The position numbers and the translations under genes were made by a program. A stretch of 64,000 nt of DNA, from assembly GCF_000585335.1 (NCBI RefSeq), contig NZ_KK073872.1:2347283-2411282 (forward strand). The letters are read 5' to 3'. The first letter of the stretch is position 1, and each line of letters begins with the position of its first letter. The notes under the pieces are model-generated. The model made no database searches. It saw only the letters and a list, made by a program, of their open reading frames with translations, and was not told the origin of the DNA. This document shows, one piece after another, positions 16,322 through 24,951 of the stretch. The stretch comes from Cloacibacillus evryensis DSM 19522 (GTDB lineage: Bacteria > Synergistota > Synergistia > Synergistales > Synergistaceae).

Positions 16322-17707
16322 GTGTTCTTATTTTATATTTCGGCCTTCGCTCTGCTGGCGCTCTTTGTCGGGTCCGGCGTTGTGATCGGCAGCAGAGGCG
16401 GCGGTAAAAAGGATTACAGCCTCGGCGGACGCAAAGCCGGAGCGGCCGGCGTGACGGGCATTCTGCTCGGAGCGCTCGTCGGCGGCGCCTCTACGGTCGG
16501 GACAGTACAGATGGCCTACAGCTACGGCATGACGGCCTGGTGGTTCACCCTCGGCGGCGGCATCGGCTGCCTGCTTCTCGGCCTGCGCTTCGCGGTGCCG
16601 CTGCGCAGCTCGGAGGTCACGACGATCGCCGATTACCTTGAAAGAAACTACGGCGGTTCGGGCTGCGGCACGGCGATCGCCTTCACCGCCACCGTCTCCT
16701 CCTCGATAGGCACTTTCATCTCAATCTGCGCCCAGTTCCTCTCCTGCATCGCGCTGATACGCGGGGTGCTCCCGCTGCCCGCGTGGGCGGCGTCCATAGC
16801 CGCCGCGGTCTCAATATGGGGCTTCATCGCCGCCGGCGGGATGAAGAGCTTTTCAACCCTTGGCACCGCGAAAATATTCCTCCTTTATATCGTCCTCGTG
16901 CTCTGCGCCGGGGCCGCGTGCTGGCACGGCGGATTTGTCCCCACGGCAAAGGCGCTCGGCTTTCACCCGTGGTTCAACCTATTCGGGCGCGGCATCCTTC
17001 CGGAACTTGGATATCTTGCCTCGATGATCGTCGGCGTCTTCACGACACAGATCTACATACAGGCGCTCGCCGCGGCAAAGGACGCCGCCGCCGCCCGCGC
17101 GGGAGCATTCGCCTCCGCGGTGCTGATGCCGCCGATGGGCCTTCTGGGGACCTGGGTGGGGCTGTCGGTACGCGCAAGCGGCGTTGAGATCGCTCCCGAC
17201 AAGGTGCTCTCGTGGTTCATCATGGACTCGTTTCCTCCGCTTTTCGGCGGCCTGATCTGGGGCGGCGTACTCATCACCGTCGTCGGCTGCGCGGCGGGGC
17301 TGATCCTCGGTATCGCCACGAATATCACGAAAAATTTTATCCCTAAAAAGTTAACGGAGAAGTACGCCTCAAAAAACAGCATGATACAGCAGGGGCTCGT
17401 GATATTGATGATAATAGTAGCGGCGCTTTCAGGCATAGGCGGCTCCGGCTCGATGATCCTTGAATGGAGCTTCATGAGCATGGGGCTGCGCGGCGCGGGA
17501 ACCTTCTTCCCATTTGTGCTCGCGGTACTCAGGCCGGGGCTGCTTTCACCGCCGTGGGCTCTCGCCTCCAGCGTGGGCGGCCTAGCGGCGATGCTGCTGT
17601 GGGCGGTGATGGGACTGCCGCAGGACCCTCTCTTCGCGGGATTGGCGGCCTCGGCGCTGTGCGTGACGGCGGGAGCCATACTCGGCAAGAGGCGCTTATC
17701 TCTTTAA
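16322..17707 (+). CDS. Sodium:solute symporter family protein
   Basis: A 461-residue inner-membrane protein with about twelve to thirteen hydrophobic segments and the SSS-family pattern: a first segment FYISAFALLALFVGSGVVIG, the DYSLGGRKAG linker, and TGILLGALVGGASTVGTVQMAY for the sodium-site helix. It probably imports an organic solute with Na+; the substrate is not evident. GTG 16322 follows GAGGAAG at a normal distance; an ATG at 16292 without a good site would add ten acidic residues. It is transcribed alone, divergent from the DRTGG operon. Confidence 0.8.
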   Translation: MFLFYISAFALLALFVGSGVVIGSRGGGKKDYSLGGRKAGAAGVTGILLGALVGGASTVGTVQMAYSYGMTAWWFTLGGGIGCLLLGLRFAVPLRSSEVTTIADYLERNYGGSGCGTAIAFTATVSSSIGTFISICAQFLSCIALIRGVLPLPAWAASIAAAVSIWGFIAAGGMKSFSTLGTAKIFLLYIVLVLCAGAACWHGGFVPTAKALGFHPWFNLFGRGILPELGYLASMIVGVFTTQIYIQALAAAKDAAAARAGAFASAVLMPPMGLLGTWVGLSVRASGVEIAPDKVLSWFIMDSFPPLFGGLIWGGVLITVVGCAAGLILGIATNITKNFIPKKLTEKYASKNSMIQQGLVILMIIVAALSGIGGSGSMILEWSFMSMGLRGAGTFFPFVLAVLRPGLLSPPWALASSVGGLAAMLLWAVMGLPQDPLFAGLAASALCVTAGAILGKRRLSL

Positions 17708-17715
17708 AAGATTTT

Positions 17716-18057
17716 TCAGCTGTGTTCTCTGCCCCATGCACACATGGCGTCCATGATCGGAAGCAGGGAGAGCCCCTTTTCGGTTAGAGAATACTCCACT
17801 CTCGGCGGTATCTGCGGATACTCGCGGCGCTCCACAGTGCCGGCGGCGGCAAGCTCTTTCAGGGCCATGCTCAGCGCCTTATAAGATACGCCGCCCATCT
17901 CGCGGTGCAGTTCGTTGAAACGTATATTATTGCCGCTCTGCGCGATCAGGTAGATGATTATCATCTTATGCTTCCCGCCAAGGATGGAGAGCGTATGGCC
18001 AAAATACGTATCCTTCAGCATCTCTCCCTGCGCGACACAGTTTCTGTTTACAGCCAT
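17716..18057 (-). CDS. HxlR-family transcriptional regulator
   Basis: A 113-residue winged-helix regulator of the HxlR/MarR-like type, with the family stretch GGKHKMIIIYLIAQSG.NIRFNELHREMGGVSYKALS split over residues 27-62 and the wing region ERREYPQIPPRVEYSLTEKG. These proteins often sense reactive electrophiles or redox state through a cysteine near the N-terminus; C8 is a candidate. ATG 18057 follows AAAGGTGAG; GTG 18063 is an alternative. It is divergent from a flavodoxin-fold gene across a 120-base gap, which is its likely target. Confidence 0.9.
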   Translation of the reverse strand: MAVNRNCVAQGEMLKDTYFGHTLSILGGKHKMIIIYLIAQSGNNIRFNELHREMGGVSYKALSMALKELAAAGTVERREYPQIPPRVEYSLTEKGLSLLPIMDAMCAWGREHS

Positions 18058-18177
18058 AAGCACTCACCTTTTGTATAGTAACTGAAAAAATATTGCGTTC
18101 TTGTCTTTGCCGCTATAATTATATAGACTTTTATCAAAAGAGACAAAACAAAAAATAAATTTTAGGAGGAACAGACA

Positions 18178-18741
18178 ATGGGAGAGAAAAAAGTGCTGAC
18201 GATGCTGCTGGGAAGCCCGAGAAAAGAGGGCAACTCCGAAACGCTGGCCGACGCCCTCGCGGCGGGCGCGGCGGAAAAGGGTTATGAGGTGAGAAAGGTC
18301 CGCCTCGCGGGAATGACGCTCAAAGGATGCCTGGACTGCCGCCGCTGCTGGAGCACGGGAAGCCCCTGCATTCAGCGTGACGACATGGATAAGGTCTATG
18401 AGGATATAGAGGCCGCTGACGTAGTCGCCTTTGTCTCACCGCTTTATTACTTTTCCTGGTCGTCGCAGATCAAGCCGGCATTTGACCGTCTGCTGCCCTT
18501 CGGAGCAAAAGCGGCCCCCCGAGAATTGGGGAAGAAAAAGGCCGTGCTACTCGCGGCCGCGGGAGACGACGAAGCCGGGGTTTTCGACGGCCTGCGGGCG
18601 ACATACCGCCTGACGGCCGACTATCTGGGCTGGGAAAACGCCGGTGAGGTCTGCGCCCACGGGATATACACGCGCGGCGAAATGGCGGAAAAGGGAACGG
18701 CCTGGCTCGAAGCGGCAAAGGAGCTCGGCGGAAACTTGTAG
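18178..18741 (+). CDS. Flavodoxin-fold NAD(P)H reductase / iron-sulfur flavoprotein-like
   Basis: A 187-residue protein of the NADPH-dependent FMN reductase family. The FMN-phosphate loop LGSPRKEGNSETLADAL is at residues 11-27, a CLDCRRCW cysteine cluster at about 51-58, and the SPLYYFSWSSQIKPAFDR segment follows. The cysteine pattern resembles iron-sulfur flavoproteins, though spacing is short of the usual four-cysteine motif. ATG 18178 follows AGGAGGAA. The neighbouring divergent HxlR gene suggests induction by electrophiles or redox stress (inference). Confidence 0.85.
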   Translation: MGEKKVLTMLLGSPRKEGNSETLADALAAGAAEKGYEVRKVRLAGMTLKGCLDCRRCWSTGSPCIQRDDMDKVYEDIEAADVVAFVSPLYYFSWSSQIKPAFDRLLPFGAKAAPRELGKKKAVLLAAAGDDEAGVFDGLRATYRLTADYLGWENAGEVCAHGIYTRGEMAEKGTAWLEAAKELGGNL

Positions 18742-18753
18742 GCGCATCTTTAC

Positions 18754-18797
18754 AGGAACGCCGGTCCCACGGCAATGACGGCGGGGCCGGCGTCCTT
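18754..18797. terminator. GC-rich terminator hairpin between the flavoprotein gene and the converging gene
   Basis: AGGAACGCCGGTCCC (18754-18768) pairs with GGGGCCGGCGTCCTT (18783-18797) with a few mismatches, followed by TTCTTT on the plus strand. It probably ends the flavoprotein transcript and could serve the converging gene too. Confidence 0.65.
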
Positions 18798-18834
18798 CTT
18801 TATCCGCGGCGGCGCGCGCCGCGCGAGGCGCCCT

Positions 18835-19332
18835 TTACCTCTTGTATCCGATGATATCCCTCAGCAGCATCTTGCGCCAGGCCTGTCCCTTTTCATCCTC
18901 GACGCCCTTCGTCGTAAAACCGTCGATCACGCCGATCACGCCGCGTCCCTGCCCGCTCTCGGCGATCAGCAGCTGCAGCGGATTCGCCGTCGCGGCGAAG
19001 ATGCGGCAGACCTCCTGCGTATCTTTGATCCTGTTCAGCACGTTGATGGGATAACCCTTGCGCATCACGATTATAAATACGTGCCCGGCGTTTATCTTCT
19101 TCGCGTTCTCCACCGCGGCCGCCTCCATCTCGGCGTTGTTGCCGTCGTGGCGGATGAGGCAGTCCCCCGAGGCCTCGCAGAAGGCGATGCCGAACTCCAA
19201 ACAGGGGGCGGACGTCACCATCGCCTCGTAGAGGTCTTCCACCGTCTTTATAAAATGGCTCTGCCCGACGACGACGTTCGCCTCCTCGGGAATTTCGACC
19301 TGCACGATGCCTATATTCAAATTCTCAGCCAT
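18835..19332 (-). CDS. Adenosine-specific kinase family protein (DUF355)
   Basis: A 165-residue protein matching the adenosine-specific kinase (PAE2307-like) family along its length: [59 protein letters not shown] and [10 protein letters not shown]. The family is widespread in archaea and anaerobes; an archaeal member binds adenosine/AMP, but the physiological role is unsettled. ATG 19332 lies 8 bases after GGAGGTG; a GTG three codons earlier overlaps that site. Monocistronic by spacing. Confidence 0.88.
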   Translation of the reverse strand: MAENLNIGIVQVEIPEEANVVVGQSHFIKTVEDLYEAMVTSAPCLEFGIAFCEASGDCLIRHDGNNAEMEAAAVENAKKINAGHVFIIVMRKGYPINVLNRIKDTQEVCRIFAATANPLQLLIAESGQGRGVIGVIDGFTTKGVEDEKGQAWRKMLLRDIIGYKR

Positions 19333-19397
19333 AAAAAACACCTCCGGAGTTTTTTTTATTCACACCTGACCTTAGTATAGCATTTTCCCATAAAAAA

Positions 19398-19425
19398 GCG
19401 GCAGTCCCATCGCTGAGACCGCCGC
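19398..19425 (-). terminator. Rho-independent terminator of the ompH gene
   Basis: On the minus strand GCGGCGGTC (19417-19425) pairs with GGACTGCCGC (19398-19407) over nine to ten base pairs, followed by six T residues. It lies 20 bases past the ompH stop. Confidence 0.85.
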
Positions 19426-19444
19426 CTGCCGAAAACTTATTTTC

Positions 19445-19873
19445 TTACTTCTTTTTAAGCTCCGCGACCACCGCGTCCGTAATATCGATGCCGCCGTAGA
19501 AGACCGCTTCCTTGTCAACGACGACCGTAAGCTTCTTCTGGTTCGCCACGGTCCTGATGGCGAGGTTGATCTCCTTAAAGAGCGGTTCCATAAGCTTCTG
19601 TTCCTCTTTGGCAAGCTCCTGGCGCTTTGACTGGTAGATCTGAGCCTTTTTCTTATCGTCCGATTCCTTGTCTATCGCCGTCTGGGCTTCCTTCTGCTTG
19701 CTCGCGGTGATGTCCTTGAGCTGCTTCTGGACCTGCTCAAACTTAGGATGCTGGAACATGATCTTCTGAGTGCTTATCGTACCGATCACATCGGCCGCAA
19801 ATGCAGAGCCCGCCATGAACAGGGCGGCCGCCACAGCCAAAATTGATACTGAAACTGTCTTTCTTGAAAACAT
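19445..19873 (-). CDS. OmpH/Skp-family periplasmic chaperone
   Basis: A 142-residue secreted protein with a signal peptide (SVSILAVAAALFMAGSAFA, cleaved before ADV) and the OmpH/Skp core: IGTISTQKIMFQHPKFEQVQ, then a highly charged helical coil (about 45-110), and a final strand LTVVVDKEAVFYGGIDIT. Skp binds unfolded outer-membrane proteins in the periplasm, so its presence supports a diderm envelope. ATG follows GAGGAGG. It stands alone here rather than beside bamA or lpxD as in many genomes. Confidence 0.9.
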   Translation of the reverse strand: MFSRKTVSVSILAVAAALFMAGSAFAADVIGTISTQKIMFQHPKFEQVQKQLKDITASKQKEAQTAIDKESDDKKKAQIYQSKRQELAKEEQKLMEPLFKEINLAIRTVANQKKLTVVVDKEAVFYGGIDITDAVVAELKKK

Positions 19874-20139
19874 TGAATTTCCTCCTCTTGTTCGCAGGGG
19901 TATTTTTCAAATAACCTCTGACTGCCTGACCTGAGTATTTTACATTGTTTTCTTCATAAAGTCCACGTATATTATGTAAAAGGCCGGCACGCGCGGGCAA
20001 GTCCCGCATTTTTCCGGTAGAGCATTCGTTTTGTGGCGTTGCACAATATAAAGGGATATGTTATTTATCTTAGAGAGGAAGTATGGTAAAAATATATGGA
20101 TATATCAGCCAGATGAGACATCGGGAGGAAATCATAAAG

Positions 20140-20361
20140 ATGGAATGCCTTGCAACATTCGATACGACACATATGGCGCTCTTCTTTGAGAAAGCCTGCC
20201 GCGCGGAGGGGCTGAGCGTAAAGATCGTCCCCGTGCCGCGCCAGATATCGGCAAGCTGCGGCCTCGCCTGCAGCTACCCCTGCGGGGAGCTTGACCATGT
20301 TAAAAATATCGCCGTCGAAAGGGCGATCGAGGTGGCCGAGTATCACGAGCTCGCCTCATAA
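20140..20361 (+). CDS. DUF3343 protein
   Basis: A 73-residue protein matching DUF3343: ATFDTTHMALFFEKACRAEG then KIVPVPRQISASCGLAC. The family has conserved cysteines after PVPR.IS and is often near selenium-related genes (YedF type), though no such gene adjoins it here. I favour ATG 20140, behind GGAGGAAA, because the family begins just before the first strand; an upstream ATG at 20083 with its own AGAGGAAG site would add 19 residues. It has no obvious operon partner. Function unknown. Confidence 0.7.
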   Translation: MECLATFDTTHMALFFEKACRAEGLSVKIVPVPRQISASCGLACSYPCGELDHVKNIAVERAIEVAEYHELAS

Positions 20362-20370
20362 TCAGCTCCT

Positions 20371-20649
20371 CTACTCCCCGTCCTCCGGCGGTTTTTCGCC
20401 TTTGAAATATTTGTGCCAGAAGAGCCAGCCGAGAAAACGCCAGAGAAGGTAACCGCCGCAGACTACGGCGATCGAGATCCAGAAGAGCGTTCCGAAATCC
20501 ATTCCGGCTCCGCGCAGCGCCGCCATCCCTCCCCTGCGGACCTGGGCGCTGCCGGGGCCGAAAAATTTCCAGGCCCAGACCATCATCATTACGACCGCAA
20601 CGGCCGTCAATATCCTGTTTATCATCCTGCGCGTCGAATCTCCGTCCAT
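20371..20649 (-). CDS. Small two-helix membrane protein
   Basis: A 92-residue protein with two membrane segments (residues about 12-30, ILTAVAVVMMMVWAWKFFG, and 54-74, LFWISIAVVCGGYLLWRFLG) and a charged C-terminus. I do not recognise a family. It begins three bases before the stop of the upstream CLC gene region ends, close enough to share its transcript, so it may be an accessory protein of that transporter (inference). Confidence 0.6.
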   Translation of the reverse strand: MDGDSTRRMINRILTAVAVVMMMVWAWKFFGPGSAQVRRGGMAALRGAGMDFGTLFWISIAVVCGGYLLWRFLGWLFWHKYFKGEKPPEDGE

Positions 20650-20652
20650 AGC

Positions 20653-22149
20653 CTATCTCCTCTCTATGAGCTTCGCCTTTATCCTCTCCAGATAGAAGCG
20701 CGCGATACGGTGCAGCGAGATACTGTCAAAACGCCGCACCAGCTGCTCGCCGTCCTCCGTCTTTTTGATGACGAAGGTGCGCGATTTCGGAGAGAGCAGC
20801 ACCTGTGTAGGATAGAGGCTCCGGTGCCCGACGACAAGATAGGAGACCGCACAGGCTATGCCCGCAAAAGCCGCAATATGCGCGCCGAAGAGCTCCATCG
20901 CCAGGATCGTGCCCGATATCGGGGTATTGGTCGACGCGGCGAGCACGGCGCTCACGCCGAGCGCGCTGCAGAAGGAGGGGTCCAGCCCGAATACCGTTGC
21001 AAAGAGCAGGCCGGACGAGGCTCCCACAAATAGCGTCGGCGTTATTTCGCCGCCGCAGCCGCCGGCGGACAGAGTGATGCCCATCGCGGCGATCTTGATG
21101 AGAAATCCCAGAGGCAGGTTCCTCTCTCCCATGATCATCGACTGGATGACGTCGCTCCCGAGGCCGAGAAAATCGCCGCCGAAGAGAATGCCGGTGGCAA
21201 GAAGCAGCACGGCTCCGCCGACGGGACGCTTCCACCCTGTTATCTGATAATAGACAAACATCTTGTTCACAAAATGGATGCCCTCTACATTCATTATCGC
21301 CACGAGGCCGAAGAATATCCCCGCGGCCAGCACCGTCACGAGCACTCCCGGACCGATCTGCGGTATCTCCACCAAGTATGACGGCAGGTGTCCGGCGCCG
21401 ATGCTGGCGGCGGTAAAATAGCCGACGATGCCGCTGATGAGCGCCGGCAGGAGCACGTCATAGAATATCTGCCCGACAAAGAGCACCTCGACGGCAAAGA
21501 TCGCGCCCGCCACCGGCGTGCCGAAGACGGCGCAGAAACCGGCCGCGATGCCGCAGATGATTATCTTCTTCATATCGGATTCGTCGAGGTTGAATATCCG
21601 GCCAAGCAGATAAGAAACGCCCGAACCGATCTGCGCGCAGGGGCCCTCTATGCCGACGGAGCCGCCGGAAGAGATCGTCGCGATGGTGGCGATGATCTTC
21701 ACGGGAACGGCCTTTACGTCGATGAGCGTGCGATGGCGGTTATGTATCGCGTCGATCACAGCCTCCGTGCCGTGCCCCGCGGACTGCGGCGCGAGCATCC
21801 GCACAAGGTAATAGCTGAGGATGAGGCCGGGGAAGAGCAGCAGGTAGTGCAGAGCGCCGAGCGAAGCGGCGAAATCCATCGAACGGCGCAGCGCGAGCAG
21901 AAAGCCGCCCGCGACCAGCCCGACGGCGATCCCCGTCACGATCGAGATAAAACACCACTTGACGACGGTGCACATGAGCCAGACTTCGTCGCGCACGATA
22001 TTTCCGCTGTCCGGCTTTTCTATATCTATTCGGATAGAACCGTCGTCGCGCGCCGCCCGTTGTTCGCCTTGGCGAGCTTTTGAGTTTTCCGCAGGGGACG
22101 GTCCGGCTGACGCCCTTGACGCGTCCGATTTATTATTTAAATCTTCCAT
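20653..22149 (-). CDS. CLC-family chloride channel/H+ antiporter
   Basis: A 498-residue membrane protein with about ten hydrophobic helices. The CLC selectivity segments are recognisable: GHGTEAVIDAI, GSVGIEGPCAQIGSG (keeping the gating glutamate, as in H+-coupled exchangers) and the late GGEITPTLFVGA. No CBS domains follow. The N-terminus is hydrophilic and charged (about 70 residues). ATG 22149 is chosen; an in-frame frame extends to 22227 but lacks a good ribosome site and would overlap the divergent gene's start. Confidence 0.88.
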   Translation of the reverse strand: MEDLNNKSDASRASAGPSPAENSKARQGEQRAARDDGSIRIDIEKPDSGNIVRDEVWLMCTVVKWCFISIVTGIAVGLVAGGFLLALRRSMDFAASLGALHYLLLFPGLILSYYLVRMLAPQSAGHGTEAVIDAIHNRHRTLIDVKAVPVKIIATIATISSGGSVGIEGPCAQIGSGVSYLLGRIFNLDESDMKKIIICGIAAGFCAVFGTPVAGAIFAVEVLFVGQIFYDVLLPALISGIVGYFTAASIGAGHLPSYLVEIPQIGPGVLVTVLAAGIFFGLVAIMNVEGIHFVNKMFVYYQITGWKRPVGGAVLLLATGILFGGDFLGLGSDVIQSMIMGERNLPLGFLIKIAAMGITLSAGGCGGEITPTLFVGASSGLLFATVFGLDPSFCSALGVSAVLAASTNTPISGTILAMELFGAHIAAFAGIACAVSYLVVGHRSLYPTQVLLSPKSRTFVIKKTEDGEQLVRRFDSISLHRIARFYLERIKAKLIERR

Positions 22150-22208
22150 AATTATCACCGCCCCGTATTCTAGCATAAAGTTCCGGCAACTACTGGTATA
22201 ATAGCCCC

Positions 22209-22814
22209 ATGAGTGTAAAAATTTCAAGTATCGCGGAACGGACGGCCAAATACATATTTTCAGCGGCGGTGATCGCCTCTTTCGTCTTCTTCGGGTGGCG
22301 CGTGATGACCAAAGGCGCTTACGTGGAACACGAAAAGGCCCAGTGCGAGGCGTTCGCGGTGAGCTCGGCCCTGACGGCGGCGGCGGCGGTTTCGGAAGAC
22401 GGGACGCTCGCGCGGCTGGTAAAAGAGCTCGGCAAAGCTGATTTCGTCGCGGACCACATGAAGATGCCGGGCAACAACACCATCTCCGTTACGATAATAG
22501 CGGAGGGCGGAGATTTCATGATAAGGTCAAACGCCGCCTCCGGCTGGAACTCCCGCAGCCCGCAAAGCGCGGAGTTTAACCTGAAATTGAATTCCGACCG
22601 CCATATCTCTTACGAAAACGAGGCGGACGCAAAAAGAGCGGAGCGCGTCCGTTCCGCCATCGCCGGCGCCTCCGGCTCGGACACGGCGGCGGAACACACC
22701 TTCACCTTCCCCCACGAAAAACCATGCCCCGCGCCTTTTACGGCTATAACGGCAAAGGCAGAGGGAATTTCAAAGGAAGCAATCTACGTATTGATTTTCA
22801 AACGCGACAAATAA
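22209..22814 (+). CDS. Membrane-anchored hypothetical protein
   Basis: A 201-residue protein with one N-terminal membrane segment (residues 14-30, YIFSAAVIASFVFFGWRV) followed by a soluble domain of mixed strand/helix character that would face the periplasm. The C-terminal strands end in EAIYVLIFKRDK. I do not recognise a family. It diverges from the CLC gene with a 60-base gap and is followed by a converging GNAT gene, so it is probably monocistronic. Confidence 0.6.
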   Translation: MSVKISSIAERTAKYIFSAAVIASFVFFGWRVMTKGAYVEHEKAQCEAFAVSSALTAAAAVSEDGTLARLVKELGKADFVADHMKMPGNNTISVTIIAEGGDFMIRSNAASGWNSRSPQSAEFNLKLNSDRHISYENEADAKRAERVRSAIAGASGSDTAAEHTFTFPHEKPCPAPFTAITAKAEGISKEAIYVLIFKRDK

Positions 22815-22853
22815 CCGGCGGCAGGAGTATCGCCGTTTTATTATCCGTAGTCC

Positions 22854-23279
22854 CTACGAATACTCCATCGGCCGCCGCTGCAGTATCAGCAGGCCTTCGC
22901 GCGGCTCAAAGCCGAGGCGGCCCATGAAGGCCGTCAACTCGCTGGTGTAGGTGACGAGCACGGGGACGTTCCGCAGCGCGGGGTGGCCTAGCGCGTATTC
23001 AAGCAGCCGCGAGCCGATGCCTTTCCCCTGATAATCGGGGTGTACAAGGATGTCCCAGAACGAACCGCGAAAGACGAAGTCCGTGAGCACGCGGCAAAAG
23101 GCGATGAGTTTGCCGTTATGGCGGATCGAGAAACACATGCTCGTTCCCTCCAGCATCTTCGCGATCTGCTCGAGGGAACGACTCCGTCCCCAGCGGGTGA
23201 AGCGGTAAAGGTCCTGCAGGTCGGCGGGAGATACTGCCAGCTTGCTGTCGTAGAAATAGTATTCAGGATCTGATTTCAT
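22854..23279 (-). CDS. GNAT-family acetyltransferase
   Basis: A 141-residue GNAT-fold enzyme. The acetyl-CoA loop is in FWDILVHPDYQGKGIGSRLLEYAL (Q/R-x-x-G-x-G/A as QGKGIG), and the early part has DLQDLYRFTRWGRSRSLEQI. The C-terminus LTAFMGRLGFEPREGLLILQRRP matches the last strands. Substrate unknown. Its start overlaps the end of the upstream zinc-ribbon gene by 17 bases, so the two are translationally linked. Confidence 0.85.
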   Translation of the reverse strand: MKSDPEYYFYDSKLAVSPADLQDLYRFTRWGRSRSLEQIAKMLEGTSMCFSIRHNGKLIAFCRVLTDFVFRGSFWDILVHPDYQGKGIGSRLLEYALGHPALRNVPVLVTYTSELTAFMGRLGFEPREGLLILQRRPMEYS

Positions 23280-23514
23280 CGGGCATACCTTCCCGTATAA
23301 AGGCGTATCTTCTATCGGGATTTGCCGCGAACGCCATGCCGCCGATGATCTTGCGAAGGTCCCCGCGTCTGGTATCTTTCGTGACCGTCAATTCAAGCAA
23401 TTGCCCGGCTCCGCATTTACTGCAGGTCCACATGGCGCGCGCCGTACCGCTGGCATCGGGCGAACCGGCAAGCACTTTGAGCTCCCCGCATTTTTGACAG
23501 GCTAAAATAAGCAT
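23263..23514 (-). CDS. Small zinc-ribbon-like protein
   Basis: An 83-residue protein with two CxxC knuckles, CQKC (residues 6-9) and CSKC (31-34), typical of a zinc ribbon, then a short basic region. I do not recognise a family. It overlaps the following GNAT gene by 17 bases. A role in nucleic-acid or protein contact is possible but unsupported. Confidence 0.6.
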   Translation of the reverse strand: MLILACQKCGELKVLAGSPDASGTARAMWTCSKCGAGQLLELTVTKDTRRGDLRKIIGGMAFAANPDRRYAFIREGMPDEIRS

Positions 23515-23598
23515 TTGAAATTACTTCTTTCTAGGAGATATTCCGCCGCGGCGGCCTCTCCTGCGTATTTTCCGTGCGCCGCGGCCGGCGGCCCCAGA

Positions 23599-24801
23599 TC
23601 ACTTTAAGATGAATTTTACCCTTAGTGGGCCTTCGCTGTAAATATCCCTCGCCGTAAGTATCTCAAGCTTTATTTTGCTCCTGACCTGCGATATTTTGTC
23701 CAGCGCCGTGATAAACTCCCCCGTGTCGATGGAACCGACGTTGCCGGAGATCGGATCGCGCAGCACGCCGTCGTTGGCGGCCTTCTGGTTGAGCGATCTC
23801 AGCGCCTGGAATACGGTCTCTTCTATTTCATGGCGGGGCGTGTCCGGTTCAAAGACGTGCGTATAGAGCAGCTGGTCCTCTTTGTATATCAGGCGTGAAC
23901 GGTACGCCTCTATCTGCGCCCGCACAGCCTCCCCCTCGACTGCGTTGCCGAGCGCCGTCAGGCGCAGCAGCCAGCGTCCCGGGTTATGTGTCAGCCGGTC
24001 TCTGACTTTGGCTATAGACTCCGCCGTCACCTCCGGCAGCTTCGCGGATTCCGGGTCCTTTCCGCCAAAGCGGTAGGCGAGCAGCGCGCGGGCCTCGCTG
24101 CGCAGTCTGTCGACATGCTGGTCCACCTGCTGCGCCGTTATGATGGAATCCGTCAGCACTCCCTGGGCGAGTATCTCGCCGGTAAAGGCGGCGATGCGCC
24201 CCTCGCGCAGGCGCTGTATCCCTGATTTCAGCGATTCGGATTCGGCCTTCAGTGCTTTGACCGAGGATTCGAGTTTTTTGCTTTCGGAGAGCAGCCGGTC
24301 GTTTTCTTTTTGGAGCACCGCCTGTTCGGCTTCCGTTTTATTGCGCATCTCCGTCATCGCGGCAAGCTTCGCGCGCGCTTCGTTAAGGCTCTTCATGCCG
24401 AGTTCCAGTTTTTCCTCGACCTTCTGAAGCTCCTCCTCTTTTTCAGAAAGGTCTCCCCTGCTCTGGAACAGATCTATCTCCATGCGCCCCATCGATTCCT
24501 CGTTTTTCTTAAGTTCTTCTCTCGTGGATATCAGCTGCCGCTGGATGACCTGCATGCTGAAAAGCGCGGTCCGTACCTGTTCGGAGGCGGTACTGAGGAC
24601 GAATATCGTCGCGATGGCGATGCCGACGCCGGTCAGCACCGATATTATACGTGAGGTATATTTAGGGCGGAGCTTTAAGAAGGTGATGCGCTTTTTGCCG
24701 AGTTTCATGCCTATTACGTCTCCGGCCCATGAGACTAAAGCGCTGACGATTATCAGCGCGCCGAGCAGTATCCAGTTTATGTCATGAAAAATCTCAAACA
24801 A
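23599..24801 (-). CDS. DUF3084 membrane-anchored coiled-coil protein
   Basis: A 400-residue protein. Two hydrophobic helices near the N-terminus (about 9-28 and 52-70) flank GDVIGMKLGKKRITFLKLRPK, a DUF3084 signature. A long heptad-rich coiled coil follows (about 85-200), then a mixed domain of about 180 residues. DUF3084 proteins occur in cyanobacteria, Synergistetes and others; function unknown. The coil could span part of the periplasm. ATG 24801 is followed directly by the first membrane helix. Monocistronic by spacing. Confidence 0.8.
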   Translation of the reverse strand: MFEIFHDINWILLGALIIVSALVSWAGDVIGMKLGKKRITFLKLRPKYTSRIISVLTGVGIAIATIFVLSTASEQVRTALFSMQVIQRQLISTREELKKNEESMGRMEIDLFQSRGDLSEKEEELQKVEEKLELGMKSLNEARAKLAAMTEMRNKTEAEQAVLQKENDRLLSESKKLESSVKALKAESESLKSGIQRLREGRIAAFTGEILAQGVLTDSIITAQQVDQHVDRLRSEARALLAYRFGGKDPESAKLPEVTAESIAKVRDRLTHNPGRWLLRLTALGNAVEGEAVRAQIEAYRSRLIYKEDQLLYTHVFEPDTPRHEIEETVFQALRSLNQKAANDGVLRDPISGNVGSIDTGEFITALDKISQVRSKIKLEILTARDIYSEGPLRVKFILK

Positions 24802-24951
24802 TGAGTTACCTCGCTCTTAAAAGATTTTAAGTATACTAAATACCATATACGGTCCTATTATACCAGATGCTTTTTATGAAAATCGGCGGCAGGCAAGATA
24901 ACAAGAGAGAGAAAGAGGCAGTTTCACCCCGCCCCTTTCTCTCCCAGCCGT